A stretch of 64,000 nt of DNA from Yoonia sp. I 8.24 (GTDB lineage Bacteria; Pseudomonadota; Alphaproteobacteria; Rhodobacterales; Rhodobacteraceae). A program made the position numbers and the translations under genes. The stretch covers positions 1 to 64,000 of the forward strand of contig NZ_JACXGQ010000006.1 of assembly GCF_022096995.1 (NCBI RefSeq), read 5' to 3'. Positions 25,411 through 34,596 of this stretch are shown piece by piece. The notes under the pieces were generated by a model. That model had not been told where the DNA came from, did no database searches, and worked only from the letters and a program-made list of their open reading frames with translations. Each line of letters opens with the position of its first letter. The first letter of the stretch is position 1.

Positions 25411-26181
25411 ATGCTCGTCGTCATTTCTCCCGCCAAAGCACTTGATATGGATCCGGTCGCCACTGTGCCGACGCAACCTGCCTTTCAAGCCGATGCTGTG
25501 CGTTTGGCGAAAACGGCGCGCAATCTTACCTTAGGCCAGCTTAAAAAGCTGATGAGCCTCTCGGATGATTTGGCGCGCTTGAACCGTGATCGGTTCAAAG
25601 CCTTTGCCGATGAACCCGCTGCCGAAGCCGTAAAACCTGCAGCACTCGCGTTTAATGGCGACACATACCAAGGGCTCGAGGCTAAGACATTAACTGATGA
25701 TGATATGGCTTGGGCGCAGGATCATTTGCGTATTTTGTCTGGGCTTTATGGCCTTCTGCGCCCTTTGGACGCGATGCAACCTTACCGTTTGGAAATGGGC
25801 AGCCGTTTGAAAACGCGGCGCGGCACGTCGCTTTATGACTATTGGGGCGCGACGATTGCAAAGGCGCTGAATGCGCAAGCGGGTGATGTTGGTGCGCAGG
25901 TCTTGGTGAATTGCGCGAGCCAAGAATATTTCGGCGCCGTTGATCTAACAGCCCTGAAATTGCGGGTGATCACGCCGCAGTTCATGGAAGTCAAAGACGA
26001 CAAACCCCGCATCGTCAGCTTTTTCGCCAAACGTGCACGGGGTGCAATGGCGCGCTTTATCGTTGAAAACCACCTGACCGATCCCGAAGAAATCAAAGGC
26101 TTTACCAGCGGTGGCTATGCCTTTGATCCTGATCTTTCGGCGGGCGATACTTGGGTGTTCACCCGCGCCTATCCGACCTAG
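25411..26181 (+). CDS. yaaA: Peroxide stress protein YaaA
   Basis: The 256-residue protein has the YaaA hallmarks ISPAKALD at residues 5-12, AFNGDTYQGL near 79-88, LSGLYGLLRPLD near 113 and FFAKRARGAMARF near 204. YaaA lowers intracellular free iron and DNA damage under peroxide stress. Its TAG stop interlocks with the TAG of the convergent thiolase gene (CTAG at 26178-26181). Confidence 0.93.
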   Translation: MLVVISPAKALDMDPVATVPTQPAFQADAVRLAKTARNLTLGQLKKLMSLSDDLARLNRDRFKAFADEPAAEAVKPAALAFNGDTYQGLEAKTLTDDDMAWAQDHLRILSGLYGLLRPLDAMQPYRLEMGSRLKTRRGTSLYDYWGATIAKALNAQAGDVGAQVLVNCASQEYFGAVDLTALKLRVITPQFMEVKDDKPRIVSFFAKRARGAMARFIVENHLTDPEEIKGFTSGGYAFDPDLSAGDTWVFTRAYPT

Positions 26182-27353
26182 ATTCGTTCAATCGCAAGCG
26201 CGATCCCTTGGCCGCCACCGATACACATGGTGATCAGCCCGCGCTTGCCGCCTGTGCGCTCCAATTCATACATGGTTTTCACGGTGATGATTGCGCCTGT
26301 TGCGCCCACGGGGTGGCCCAGTGCAATCGCCCCGCCATTCGGGTTGACCTTTGCAGGATCGAATCCCAATTCATTGCTGACGGCCAACGCCTGCGAAGCA
26401 AAGGCTTCGTTCGATTCGATCACGTCGAAATCGCCCGCGCTCAATCCTGTTTTTTCGAGCAGGTTACGCACGGCCGGGATTGGACCGATGCCCATGACCT
26501 CAGGGCGCACGCCTGCATGGCCATATCCTAACACGCGGAATTTTGGTGTTAACCCCGCCTTTTCGGCCGCATCAGCGGTTGCCATCACAATCGCCGCCGC
26601 CCCATCGTTAATGCCCGAGGCATTTCCTGCCGTCACAGTGCCATCTTTTTGGAAAACGGGGCGCAAGCTGCCAAGCTTCTCAAGCGAGCTGGGCTTTGGG
26701 TGCTCATCGCGGATAAAATCGACCATCTCGCGTTTGACTTTGACTTGGACAGGGGTGATCTGGCTGTCAAAATACCCGGCCGCGATGGCTTGCGCTGCGC
26801 GTGATTGGCTTTGCATGGCAAAAGCATCCTGATCTGCGCGGGTGATCCCGTGTTCAGCGGCAACGTTTTCGGCTGTGATACCCATGTGGCCTGTGCCAAA
26901 CGGACAGTTGAGCGCGCCAAGCATCATATCTTGGGATTTGATATCGCCCATCTTGGCGCCCCAACGCGCATCTGGCAAAATATAGGGCGCGCGGCTCATG
27001 TTTTCGGCACCACCGGCCAACCCGAACGCAGCGTCACCCAGCATCAATGATTGGATCACCGATACAATCGCCTGTACGCCGGACCCACACAGGCGGTTCA
27101 CGTTCATTGCGGGCGTTGTGTCGGGCACGCCCGCGTTCATTGCCGCAACTCGGCTTAGGTACATATCGCGCGGTTCGGTATTGATGACGTGGCCGAATGC
27201 GACGTGGCCAATCTGGTCGCCAGCCACGCCCGCGCGGTCAAGCGCCGCTTTTGCGGCCACCGTGCCAAGATCAATCGGCGCTGTGCCCGCCAAAGCACCG
27301 CCAAACGTGCCAATGGCCGTCCGTGCGCCACAAAGAATTACGATATCAGTCAT
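26178..27353 (-). CDS. Acetyl-CoA C-acyltransferase (thiolase), second copy
   Basis: The 391-residue thiolase has nucleophile Cys89 (NRLCGSG), NEAFASQALAV, the GGAIALGHPVGATGA histidine motif and Cys in MCIGGGQGIAL. It has typical biosynthetic length and probably works in acetoacetyl-CoA formation or beta-ketoacyl cleavage. ATG 27353 (MTDIVILCGART) is the family-consistent start; the frame continues open to 27449. A longer terminal overlap with yaaA is limited to the shared stop. Confidence 0.93.
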   Translation of the reverse strand: MTDIVILCGARTAIGTFGGALAGTAPIDLGTVAAKAALDRAGVAGDQIGHVAFGHVINTEPRDMYLSRVAAMNAGVPDTTPAMNVNRLCGSGVQAIVSVIQSLMLGDAAFGLAGGAENMSRAPYILPDARWGAKMGDIKSQDMMLGALNCPFGTGHMGITAENVAAEHGITRADQDAFAMQSQSRAAQAIAAGYFDSQITPVQVKVKREMVDFIRDEHPKPSSLEKLGSLRPVFQKDGTVTAGNASGINDGAAAIVMATADAAEKAGLTPKFRVLGYGHAGVRPEVMGIGPIPAVRNLLEKTGLSAGDFDVIESNEAFASQALAVSNELGFDPAKVNPNGGAIALGHPVGATGAIITVKTMYELERTGGKRGLITMCIGGGQGIALAIERI

Positions 27354-27491
27354 GGATGCCTCTTTGAATTGTTTGGCATAGTTTACGCGCGAAGATACCG
27401 GCGGCCAGAACAACGTGAGGTCACAATCTTGAAAAATTGGGACGCGCACCTATATTGTATACATATGTATACTGAATTTGAGGGGTAGATT

Positions 27492-27989
27492 ATGCGTTTG
27501 ATGAACTTAAGTTGGCTGCGCGTTGCTTATACAGCCCGTAAATTGACACGGCGCGGCGGTGCTCGCGCGGCCGACGAGGGCGCACGTATTAGCCCGGGGC
27601 TTTTTCACGATAAATGGATGGACGATCCGGTCCGCCGCCAGAATGGTACGCCAGCGAATATGGTGCGTGTGCCGCTTTTGCCAGATCAAGAGCAAGAGAT
27701 GCGCCACTTTTACCTGACGCTGCTGGGTATCCCAGAAATCGACATAGCAGATGATGACGCGGGCAAAGACGCGTTTTGGGGGGACACCGGGATGCGACAG
27801 GTCCGCTTTGGTCCGCCAGATCCAGCCCGGTCCCCGGAAATCTCTCTGGTGATCCCAAACATTGATGAAGCCTATCAACAACTGAAAAACGCGGGTGTCG
27901 CCCCCTATTGGGATGACAGTTTGAAATATGTGCGCCGTTTGCAAGTGAAGGATCCGGCAGGGAATTTGATTACGCTTGTCGGAGCCTAG
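27492..27989 (+). CDS. VOC/glyoxalase-superfamily protein
   Basis: The 165-residue protein has one VOC domain from about residue 57 to the end (MVRVPLLPDQEQEMRHFYLTLLGIPEIDI in part; then LQVKDPAGNLITL). The metal ligands expected of glyoxalase I are not obvious: the usual first His is replaced by Arg/Val sequence. The first 55 residues are basic and not part of the fold, so translation could begin lower, for example at ATG 27660, but GAGGGG lies just before 27492. Function unknown. Confidence 0.7.
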   Translation: MRLMNLSWLRVAYTARKLTRRGGARAADEGARISPGLFHDKWMDDPVRRQNGTPANMVRVPLLPDQEQEMRHFYLTLLGIPEIDIADDDAGKDAFWGDTGMRQVRFGPPDPARSPEISLVIPNIDEAYQQLKNAGVAPYWDDSLKYVRRLQVKDPAGNLITLVGA

Positions 27990-28043
27990 CTCTTTTCATC
28001 GCGGTTCTACGTGCTACTCATATGCAACGCGCGGGGGATCATT

Positions 28044-28697
28044 TTGTTAACTGTTGAAAACATCCATAAAACCTATGCAACCGCCGACGGGCCATTTGCG
28101 GTTCTACGTGGGATCAGTTTGGGGCTGTCCGCTGGGGAAACGCTTGCGTTGACCGGGGAATCTGGCAGCGGGAAAAGCACGCTTTTGCACATTATTGGTG
28201 GGCTGGATACGGCCGACCAAGGGCGGGTTTTGCTGGATGATACAGACATCGCAGCACTTGATGATGATGGGCGTGCTGCGATCCGACGGGGCAGCATTGG
28301 TGTCGTCTTTCAGCAGTTTAATCTGATTCCGAGCCTGAAAATCGTCGATAATATCGCGTTTCAAGCCCGTCTTGCGGGGCGGTATGATCCGGCTTGGGCT
28401 GCGACGCTTGCAGAGCGTATGGGGTTGACCTCTCAGTTGAATAAGTACCCCGAGCAGCTGTCCGGCGGGCAACAGCAACGGGTCGCGATTGCACGCACCC
28501 TTGCACCGAAACCGCGTTTGGTGCTGGCGGATGAACCCACGGGAAATTTGGACGAAGAAACCGCTGCGATTGTGATGGACTTGATCCTTGAACTGATCCG
28601 TGAAACGCAGGCTGGACTGTTGATGGTGACGCATTCGCAAGCCTTGGCCGCGCGGATGCAACGTCGGGTGCATTTGCGCGCAGGTCAAATCGCATGA
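28044..28697 (+). CDS. ABC transporter ATPase, LolD/MacB type
   Basis: The 217-residue ATPase has Walker A GESGSGKST at 38-46, Q-loop FQQFNLIPSL, signature LSGGQQQR and Walker B LVLADEPTGNLD, the LolD/MacB/FtsE-like form that works with FtsX-type permeases. TTG 28044 follows GGGGGA by about 5 bases and gives the normal LTVENIHKTY start; an ATG at 28011 would add 11 atypical residues. It overlaps the permease gene by 4 bases. First gene of a five-gene operon to 33719. Confidence 0.88.
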   Translation: MLTVENIHKTYATADGPFAVLRGISLGLSAGETLALTGESGSGKSTLLHIIGGLDTADQGRVLLDDTDIAALDDDGRAAIRRGSIGVVFQQFNLIPSLKIVDNIAFQARLAGRYDPAWAATLAERMGLTSQLNKYPEQLSGGQQQRVAIARTLAPKPRLVLADEPTGNLDEETAAIVMDLILELIRETQAGLLMVTHSQALAARMQRRVHLRAGQIA

Positions 28698-31078
28698 CAC
28701 GGGCCACGCTTCATGCGCTGCTGTCGCATTGGTGGCGCAGCCCGTTGCAGCTGTTTACCTTACTTGCAGGATTGGCACTGGCAACGGCGCTTTGGTCGGG
28801 GGTGCAGGCCGTCAACGCTGAAGCGCGCGCAAGCTACCGGGCCGCATCCACAACCTTGGGCGAAGGCAGCTATGACCGATTGGCCCGCCGTGATGGGCAG
28901 CCAATTGATCTGACTACCTATGTGGCACTGCGCCGCGCGGGCTGGCTGGTCAGCCCGGTGATCACAGGCCGCATGAACGATGTGCGGATCATTGGTGTTG
29001 AACCGCTGACAGCGCCGGGCAGCATGGGTGTCGCTGAGATGGCGCAAGGCGCGGATATTGCAGGGTTCATCGCCGGGCAGGGGCAGCTTTTTGGATCAGC
29101 CGATGTCGCAGCGCGCCTGCCAGATTTTGACGTGATCATCAGCGAGAATGCAGCCCCAAATACGGCCGTCACCGATATAGCTGTGGCGCAGCGCATTTTG
29201 GGGCGTCCAGATGAGATCGACAGCCTTGTCGTTGCCCCCGTGCAGCCCATTCGTCAAGATGACCTGGCGCAAGTCGCCCCCGATTTGATCCGCCAACGCG
29301 CACAGCAAACGACGGATACCGCGCAGTTGACTGATAGTTTTCACCTGAACCTCACTGCCTTTGGTCTGCTGTCTTTTGCTGTGGGTATTTTCATTGTGAA
29401 CGGGGCAATTGGGTTGGCGTTTGAACAACGCCGCCCGGTGATCCGCACCCTGCGCGCACTGGGCGTACCTTTGCGGCGTTTGATGCTGTTGATGGCCGCC
29501 GAGTTGATGATCTTTGCCGTCATTGCTGGGGCGTTGGGGGTGTTGCTCGGCTATATGATTGCTGCGCTTTTACTGCCGGATGTGGCCGCTACCCTGCGCG
29601 GGCTATATGGGGCGGATGTGTCTGGCACGCTGCAATTGCGCCCCTCGTGGTGGGCCTCTGGCCTTGCAATTGCGCTGGGCGGCACAGCGGTCGCGGCGAC
29701 CGGGGCACTGTGGAAACTGGCAAAAATGCCTTTACTTGCAGCAGCGCAAAAACGCGCCTTGGCGATGGCCGCGGGGCGCCGCGCCGCAGCGCAAGCGATG
29801 ATTGCGACCCTATTGCTGACGGTCTGCGTGATCTTATGCGTCACAGCACAAGGGTTGATTGCGGGGTTCGCGCTTTTGGCGTGTTTGCTGATTGGCGCGG
29901 CGCTGGCGCTTCCGTTTATCTTGGACCGGGCGCTGGCGTTTGCGAGCCGTGGCGCACGGTCTGTCGTGACGCAGTGGTTTTGGGCTGATACGCGCCAACA
30001 ATTGCCGGGCCTTTCATTGGCGTTGATGGCGCTGTTGCTGGCGATGGCCGCGAATGTGGGCGTATCGACGATGGTTTCAAGCTTTCGGACAACATTCACT
30101 GGGTTTCTTGAACAGCGGCTTACTTCAGAGCTTTATGTTGATACTGCCGACCCGGCCCAAGCGACTGCGTTTGTCGCCTATGCCACGCCGCTTGTGGATG
30201 CTGTGCTGCCGATCATGTTCAGCCAAACGACCATCGCCGATCAGCCCACTGAAATTTACGGCACCCGCGATCATGCGACGTACCGCGATAATTGGCAGAT
30301 GCTCTCGGCTGCGCCAGACCTATGGGACACAACGTTTGCCGGTGAGACGATTTTGCTCAATGAGCAGCTCGCGCGGCGCGGTGGCCTGTCTGTCGGGGAC
30401 TATGTCACCGTCCAAGGGCGTGAGATGGCAATTGCTGGCATTTACGGGGATTACGGCAACCCGATTGGCCAAGCAATTATTGCTGAAGCGCTTTTCAAAG
30501 AGATGTACCCTGAGATAACGCCAGACCGTTTTGGCCTGCGTATCGCCCCGGAACGGGTGCCAGATTTCATTGCGGTGCTCAGCGCACAGACAGATATATC
30601 CGCCGCGCAAACGATCAACCAAGCAGGGATCAAAGCGCTTTCGCTTGCAATCTTCGAACGGACCTTCACCGTCACGACGGCGTTGAATATTCTGACGCTT
30701 GCCGTGGCGGGCTTTGCCATTTTGATGAGCCTGTTAACCCTTGCTGCGATGCGGGTGCCGCAGCTTGCCCCAGCATGGGCAATGGGGATGACGCGGGCGC
30801 AATTGGGCCGGTTGGAATTGTTGCGTGCGGTGTTGCTTGCGATGCTGACAGCGGTGGTCGCTTTGCCATTGGGATTGGCACTGGCATGGGCGCTTTTGTC
30901 GGTCGTGAATGTGGCTGCTTTTGGTTGGAAATTGCCAATGTATCTGTTTCCAATGGATTACGCGCGCTTGGGGGTGTTTGCCCTACTCGCGGCGGCATTG
31001 GCCGCACTGTGGCCCGCGCGCAGATTGGCCCGCACCCCGCCAGCAGATTTGCTGAAGGTGTTTTCAAATGAACGTTAA
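28694..31078 (+). CDS. FtsX-type ABC permease (AttFG-like, two MacB cores)
   Basis: The 794-residue permease has an N-terminal helix (about 15-35), a periplasmic domain to about 215, three helices at 220-320, further helices at 365-420, a second periplasmic domain (about 470-660) and three C-terminal helices. This is the two-FtsX-unit layout of large AttF/AttG-like exporters. The ending ARRLARTPPADLLKVF is typical. It overlaps the ATPase by 4 bases and the AttH-like gene by 11. The cargo is unknown; the partner suggests handling of a lipid or lipophilic compound at the envelope. Confidence 0.88.
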   Translation: MTRATLHALLSHWWRSPLQLFTLLAGLALATALWSGVQAVNAEARASYRAASTTLGEGSYDRLARRDGQPIDLTTYVALRRAGWLVSPVITGRMNDVRIIGVEPLTAPGSMGVAEMAQGADIAGFIAGQGQLFGSADVAARLPDFDVIISENAAPNTAVTDIAVAQRILGRPDEIDSLVVAPVQPIRQDDLAQVAPDLIRQRAQQTTDTAQLTDSFHLNLTAFGLLSFAVGIFIVNGAIGLAFEQRRPVIRTLRALGVPLRRLMLLMAAELMIFAVIAGALGVLLGYMIAALLLPDVAATLRGLYGADVSGTLQLRPSWWASGLAIALGGTAVAATGALWKLAKMPLLAAAQKRALAMAAGRRAAAQAMIATLLLTVCVILCVTAQGLIAGFALLACLLIGAALALPFILDRALAFASRGARSVVTQWFWADTRQQLPGLSLALMALLLAMAANVGVSTMVSSFRTTFTGFLEQRLTSELYVDTADPAQATAFVAYATPLVDAVLPIMFSQTTIADQPTEIYGTRDHATYRDNWQMLSAAPDLWDTTFAGETILLNEQLARRGGLSVGDYVTVQGREMAIAGIYGDYGNPIGQAIIAEALFKEMYPEITPDRFGLRIAPERVPDFIAVLSAQTDISAAQTINQAGIKALSLAIFERTFTVTTALNILTLAVAGFAILMSLLTLAAMRVPQLAPAWAMGMTRAQLGRLELLRAVLLAMLTAVVALPLGLALAWALLSVVNVAAFGWKLPMYLFPMDYARLGVFALLAAALAALWPARRLARTPPADLLKVFSNER

Positions 31079-32093
31079 AGCACTGATACTTTGCGCGCTG
31101 CCGTTCATGGCGCATGCGCAAGGGTTTGCGGGGCTTGGGACAGAGGTCGAAGGATTCTCTGTGCCGCAGCCGAACCCGATTTTTACCTTTCCGACTGATC
31201 ACGGCCCCCACAACGACTACCGAATTGAATGGTGGTACCTGACCGCAAACCTGGCGGGGGCGGATGGGACAGATTACGGGCTGCAATGGACGCTGTTTCG
31301 CTCAGCCCTCGCGCCAGAAGAAGGGGCAGGCTGGACCGCTCCTCAGTTGTGGATGGGGCATGCTGCCGTCACCACGCCTGACGCGCATTATGTCAGCGAA
31401 CGATTGGGCCGGGGCGGGATCGGGCAGGCGGGCGTGACTGCTGATCCGTTCGTTGCGTGGATTGATGATTGGGAACTTTCTGGTGATTGGAACACCCTTG
31501 CGATGTCGGCCTCTGGTGCGGATTTTGCCTATGATATGGATTTGACCGCCCAAGGCCCGCTGGTGTTTCACGGCGACGCGGGATTTTCGGTGAAATCAGC
31601 CGAAGGCCAAGCGTCATACTATTATTCACAGCCCTATTTCGATGTAGCCGGTGTGTTGGCTTTGCCGACCGGTGATGTCCCCGTGACGGGATCGGCGTGG
31701 CTGGATCGCGAATGGTCTAGTCAGCCTTTGGGTGAAAATCAGACGGGTTGGGATTGGTTTTCGCTGTCGTTTAGTGATGGGGCAAAGCTGATGGGCTTTC
31801 GCCTGCAACAAACGGATGGGGCGCATTTTACCGCAGCCACATGGATTGCAGCTGATGGGGCCACCACCGCGATGGAAGACGGCGCGTTCATTGCGGTCCC
31901 GTTGGATGAAAACGCGCAAGGTGTTCCGGTGCGTTGGCAGGTTACACTGCCCGCACACGATGTTGATGTTACTGTGACGGCCATCAATGATAATGCATGG
32001 ATGACGACAAGCGTCCCTTATTGGGAAGGGCCAGTAAGGGTTACGGGCAGCCACCAAGGGCGCGGATATCTAGAGATGACAGGTTATGAGTAA
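31068..32093 (+). CDS. AttH-like (CrtC-type lipocalin) periplasmic protein
   Basis: The 341-residue exported protein has a short signal peptide (MNVKALILCALPFMAHAQ) and the AttH/CrtC double lipocalin fold: HGPHNDYRIEWWYLTANL at 46-63, WTLFRSAL, WMGHAAVT, SYYYSQPYF and AWLDREWSSQPLG at about 207. The related CrtC hydrates carotenoids; AttH proteins accompany ABC systems and their substrate is unknown. It overlaps the permease by 11 bases and the FMN-binding gene by 8. Confidence 0.88.
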   Translation: MNVKALILCALPFMAHAQGFAGLGTEVEGFSVPQPNPIFTFPTDHGPHNDYRIEWWYLTANLAGADGTDYGLQWTLFRSALAPEEGAGWTAPQLWMGHAAVTTPDAHYVSERLGRGGIGQAGVTADPFVAWIDDWELSGDWNTLAMSASGADFAYDMDLTAQGPLVFHGDAGFSVKSAEGQASYYYSQPYFDVAGVLALPTGDVPVTGSAWLDREWSSQPLGENQTGWDWFSLSFSDGAKLMGFRLQQTDGAHFTAATWIAADGATTAMEDGAFIAVPLDENAQGVPVRWQVTLPAHDVDVTVTAINDNAWMTTSVPYWEGPVRVTGSHQGRGYLEMTGYE

Positions 32094-32643
32094 TTGGTTT
32101 GAAACACTTGGCGGGCTCAAGTCCCGCGTATGGGAAACGTTGGCCCGTGGCGTGGCAGAGCCAGAGCACCCCGCGCGCCTGCCGAATTTTGCGACGCTAT
32201 CGGCAGATGGTTGGCCAGAAGTGCGCTCGGTTGTGCTGCGCAGCGTGAGCCACCGGGACCATAGCTTGACAGTGCATACGGATTTGCATTCTGCCAAAAT
32301 GCGCAGCCTGCGCGCGCATCCCCGCGCGGCCCTTCACGTTTGGGACGCCGAACAAGCCTTGCAACTACGGTTACAGGCCGAAGTCAGCATCGCCACTGGT
32401 ACCGACACGCGCGCACTTTGGGAAAAAATCCCAGATCACGCGCTGCAATCTTACGGTGTTGTCCCGCGTCCGGGCGCGCGGATTGAAACGGCGCTTGATT
32501 ACGTCAAACAGCCTGATCCGGCGACATTTGCAGTGCTGACTTGCCGGATCGTGACCATTGATGTGGTGCACCTTGGGCCAGATCACCGCCGAGCCTCTTT
32601 TTCCCGTGCGAGCAATTGGGCTGGCCAATGGTTGTCGCCATGA
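32086..32643 (+). CDS. Pyridoxamine-5'-phosphate-oxidase-like FMN-binding protein
   Basis: The 185-residue protein matches the Alr4036/PNPOx-like split-barrel family: PNFATLSADGWPEVRSVVLR at 31-50, DLHSAKMRSL (FMN phosphate contact) near 67 and RIETALDYVKQ near 130. True PdxH residues at the C terminus are replaced, so it may be a flavin reductase or oxidase of another substrate. It is coupled by overlaps on both sides (8 bases upstream, ATGA downstream). Confidence 0.87.
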   Translation: MSNWFETLGGLKSRVWETLARGVAEPEHPARLPNFATLSADGWPEVRSVVLRSVSHRDHSLTVHTDLHSAKMRSLRAHPRAALHVWDAEQALQLRLQAEVSIATGTDTRALWEKIPDHALQSYGVVPRPGARIETALDYVKQPDPATFAVLTCRIVTIDVVHLGPDHRRASFSRASNWAGQWLSP

Positions 32644-33719
32644 CGGATATTGTGTTGATCGGCGGTGGGCATTGCCATGCGTTGGTTCTGCGTCTTTGGG
32701 GGATGAACCCGTTACCGGGCGTCCGCGTCACAGTGATTAATCCGGGGCCAACGGCACCCTATTCAGGCATGCTGCCCGGGTTCGTCGCAGGGCATTATGA
32801 ACGGGATGAACTGGATATTGATCTAGTCCGCCTTGCCCAGTTCGCGGGCGCGCAGCTGATCAATGGCGCGGCCACAGGGATCGACCGAGACGCGCAAATG
32901 GTCCATGTATCCGGACATGCCTCGATAAGATATGATCTGTGCTCTGTTGATATTGGGATCACCTCAGAAATGCCGCAGACGCCCGGCTTTTCACAGCATG
33001 GGGTGCCGGCAAAGCCGTTGGGGGTTTTCGCCAGCCGTTGGGACCAGTACCGGGCTACGGCGATTGACCCCAAGGTGGCAATCATTGGCGGCGGTGTCGC
33101 GGGCGCTGAACTAGCGATGGCGATGGCGCATGCGTTGTCGGACCGCGCGCCACAAGTGACATTGATTGATCGCGGTACTGCTTTGTCAGCGCTGGGCGAT
33201 AGGGCACGTGTAAAAATGCACGCGGCCTTGGATGCGCAAGGCGTTGATCTCCTTGAAAACGCAGAGGTGTCCGCGCTGACGCAAAATGGTGTCCTGCTCG
33301 TTGAGGGGCAAGAAATCCTCAGCGATTTTGTCGTTGGGGCAGCAGGTGCAAAGCCACATGATTGGATCGCTGACACGGGCCTTGCGTTGGAGGACGGCTA
33401 TATCATCGTGGACCCAACGCTTGCGTCATATGACTCGCGTATCTTTGCGGTCGGTGATTGCGCGCATCTGGCATTTGATCCACGGCCCAAGGCCGGGGTC
33501 TATGCGGTGCGCCAAGCGCCTATATTGTTCGACAACCTACGCGCGGTGATTTCTGGCGGGGTAACGCGCCCCTATAAACCGCAAAAAGACTATCTAAAGC
33601 TCGTATCGCTCGGCCGAAAATCGGCCTTGGCAGAAAGGTTTGGCATGGCGTGGGGTGGCTCGTCGCTGTGGCGTCTGAAAAACCACATAGATCGCAAATT
33701 CATGCGGCAATTTGATTAA
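32640..33719 (+). CDS. FAD-dependent oxidoreductase of the SelD-fused NDH-2 type, stand-alone
   Basis: The 359-residue flavoprotein has GGGHCHA at 8-14, the GPTAPYSGMLPGFVAGHY stretch near 40-57, a second dinucleotide fold IIGGGVAGAELAMAMA and the FAD motif IFAVGDCAHL. This NDH-2-like version is best known as the N-terminal half of SelD fusions, yet no SelD domain follows here. It starts in an ATGA overlap with the FMN gene and ends the operon. The substrate is unknown. Confidence 0.82.
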   Translation: MTDIVLIGGGHCHALVLRLWGMNPLPGVRVTVINPGPTAPYSGMLPGFVAGHYERDELDIDLVRLAQFAGAQLINGAATGIDRDAQMVHVSGHASIRYDLCSVDIGITSEMPQTPGFSQHGVPAKPLGVFASRWDQYRATAIDPKVAIIGGGVAGAELAMAMAHALSDRAPQVTLIDRGTALSALGDRARVKMHAALDAQGVDLLENAEVSALTQNGVLLVEGQEILSDFVVGAAGAKPHDWIADTGLALEDGYIIVDPTLASYDSRIFAVGDCAHLAFDPRPKAGVYAVRQAPILFDNLRAVISGGVTRPYKPQKDYLKLVSLGRKSALAERFGMAWGGSSLWRLKNHIDRKFMRQFD

Positions 33720-33750
33720 GAGCTTAGCGCGCGTTGCATGATACTACGGG

Positions 33751-34539
33751 TCATTGCAGCAGCGGAACGCGGCCTTTGTCGGTGAGTGTCCAGCACTTGC
33801 GGCCTTCGAACACGGCGGGGACAAGTGGGCGGCCGTAGCCTGCGCCGCCGTCTAGATCGACGCGATTGCCAAAGTGTTCGGGGTGATCGAGCGCTGTGTG
33901 CCCGTGCACGACCAGCTGACCAAAGTTATGATCGGTCTCAAGAAACCCGTCCCGAATCCAGATAAGGTCTTCGGGGTCTTGATGTTCCAGTGAAATATGC
34001 GGACGCAACCCGGCGTGCACGCAAAGCAGGTTTTCGGTCTCATGCCAAAGCGGCAGACCTTCGATGAAGGCGATATGGTCTCCTGGAACGGCAGCTTGGG
34101 CTGCGGCGATCAAGGCGGCGGGCGCGACCCAGCCAGCGCCAGATTCGAAATGCTGCAATTCTTCGATTTCGCCGAATTTTTGTTCCGCGAAATGCATCTC
34201 TCCAGTCACGCCATAGGACGCGAGCGTCTGCGCGCCGCCAAGCCGGGGATTGAGCCAGTTCAACCCAGACTTCACACGCGGGTCATGCTGACGGCCTTCG
34301 CGGATGAAGCGCGCGAAAAACCGATCATGGTTGCCGAGCAAACAGGTCCATGGTTTGCCTGCCGCTTGACCTGCCATCAACGTGTCAATCACGCCCCGGC
34401 TGTCAGGGCCGCGATCAACATAGTCGCCCAAAAAGATGATTTCCGCGTCTTCGCCACCGTCCGCCGCAATCACTGACAGCGCATTGTCTAGCATCTCTTT
34501 TTGCCCGTGGATATCGCCAATTGCATAGATAGGGGCCAT
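33751..34539 (-). CDS. Metallophosphoesterase (Ser/Thr-phosphatase-like)
   Basis: The 262-residue protein carries all calcineurin-like metal motifs: GDIHGQ at 8-13, GDYVDRGPDSRGV near 36-48, GNHDRF near 69, HAGLRPH and VVHGHT. Such enzymes include PrpA-type protein phosphatases and bis(5'-nucleosyl)-tetraphosphatases; which applies is unclear. ATG 34539 (MAPIYAIGDIHG) is preferred over an open-frame ATG at 34572. It lies 57 bp after serA on the same strand. Confidence 0.88.
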   Translation of the reverse strand: MAPIYAIGDIHGQKEMLDNALSVIAADGGEDAEIIFLGDYVDRGPDSRGVIDTLMAGQAAGKPWTCLLGNHDRFFARFIREGRQHDPRVKSGLNWLNPRLGGAQTLASYGVTGEMHFAEQKFGEIEELQHFESGAGWVAPAALIAAAQAAVPGDHIAFIEGLPLWHETENLLCVHAGLRPHISLEHQDPEDLIWIRDGFLETDHNFGQLVVHGHTALDHPEHFGNRVDLDGGAGYGRPLVPAVFEGRKCWTLTDKGRVPLLQ

Positions 34540-34596
34540 GAGATTTCCTCGGATGAAAGTAAATAGGCGCATGGTCTCCCATGCGCCTCGTTTTGC

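Noticed and set aside
29551-30099. Long minus-strand frame inside the FtsX-type permease
   Set aside because: Antisense shadow caused by GC-rich coding sequence; low-complexity Ala/Ser translation.
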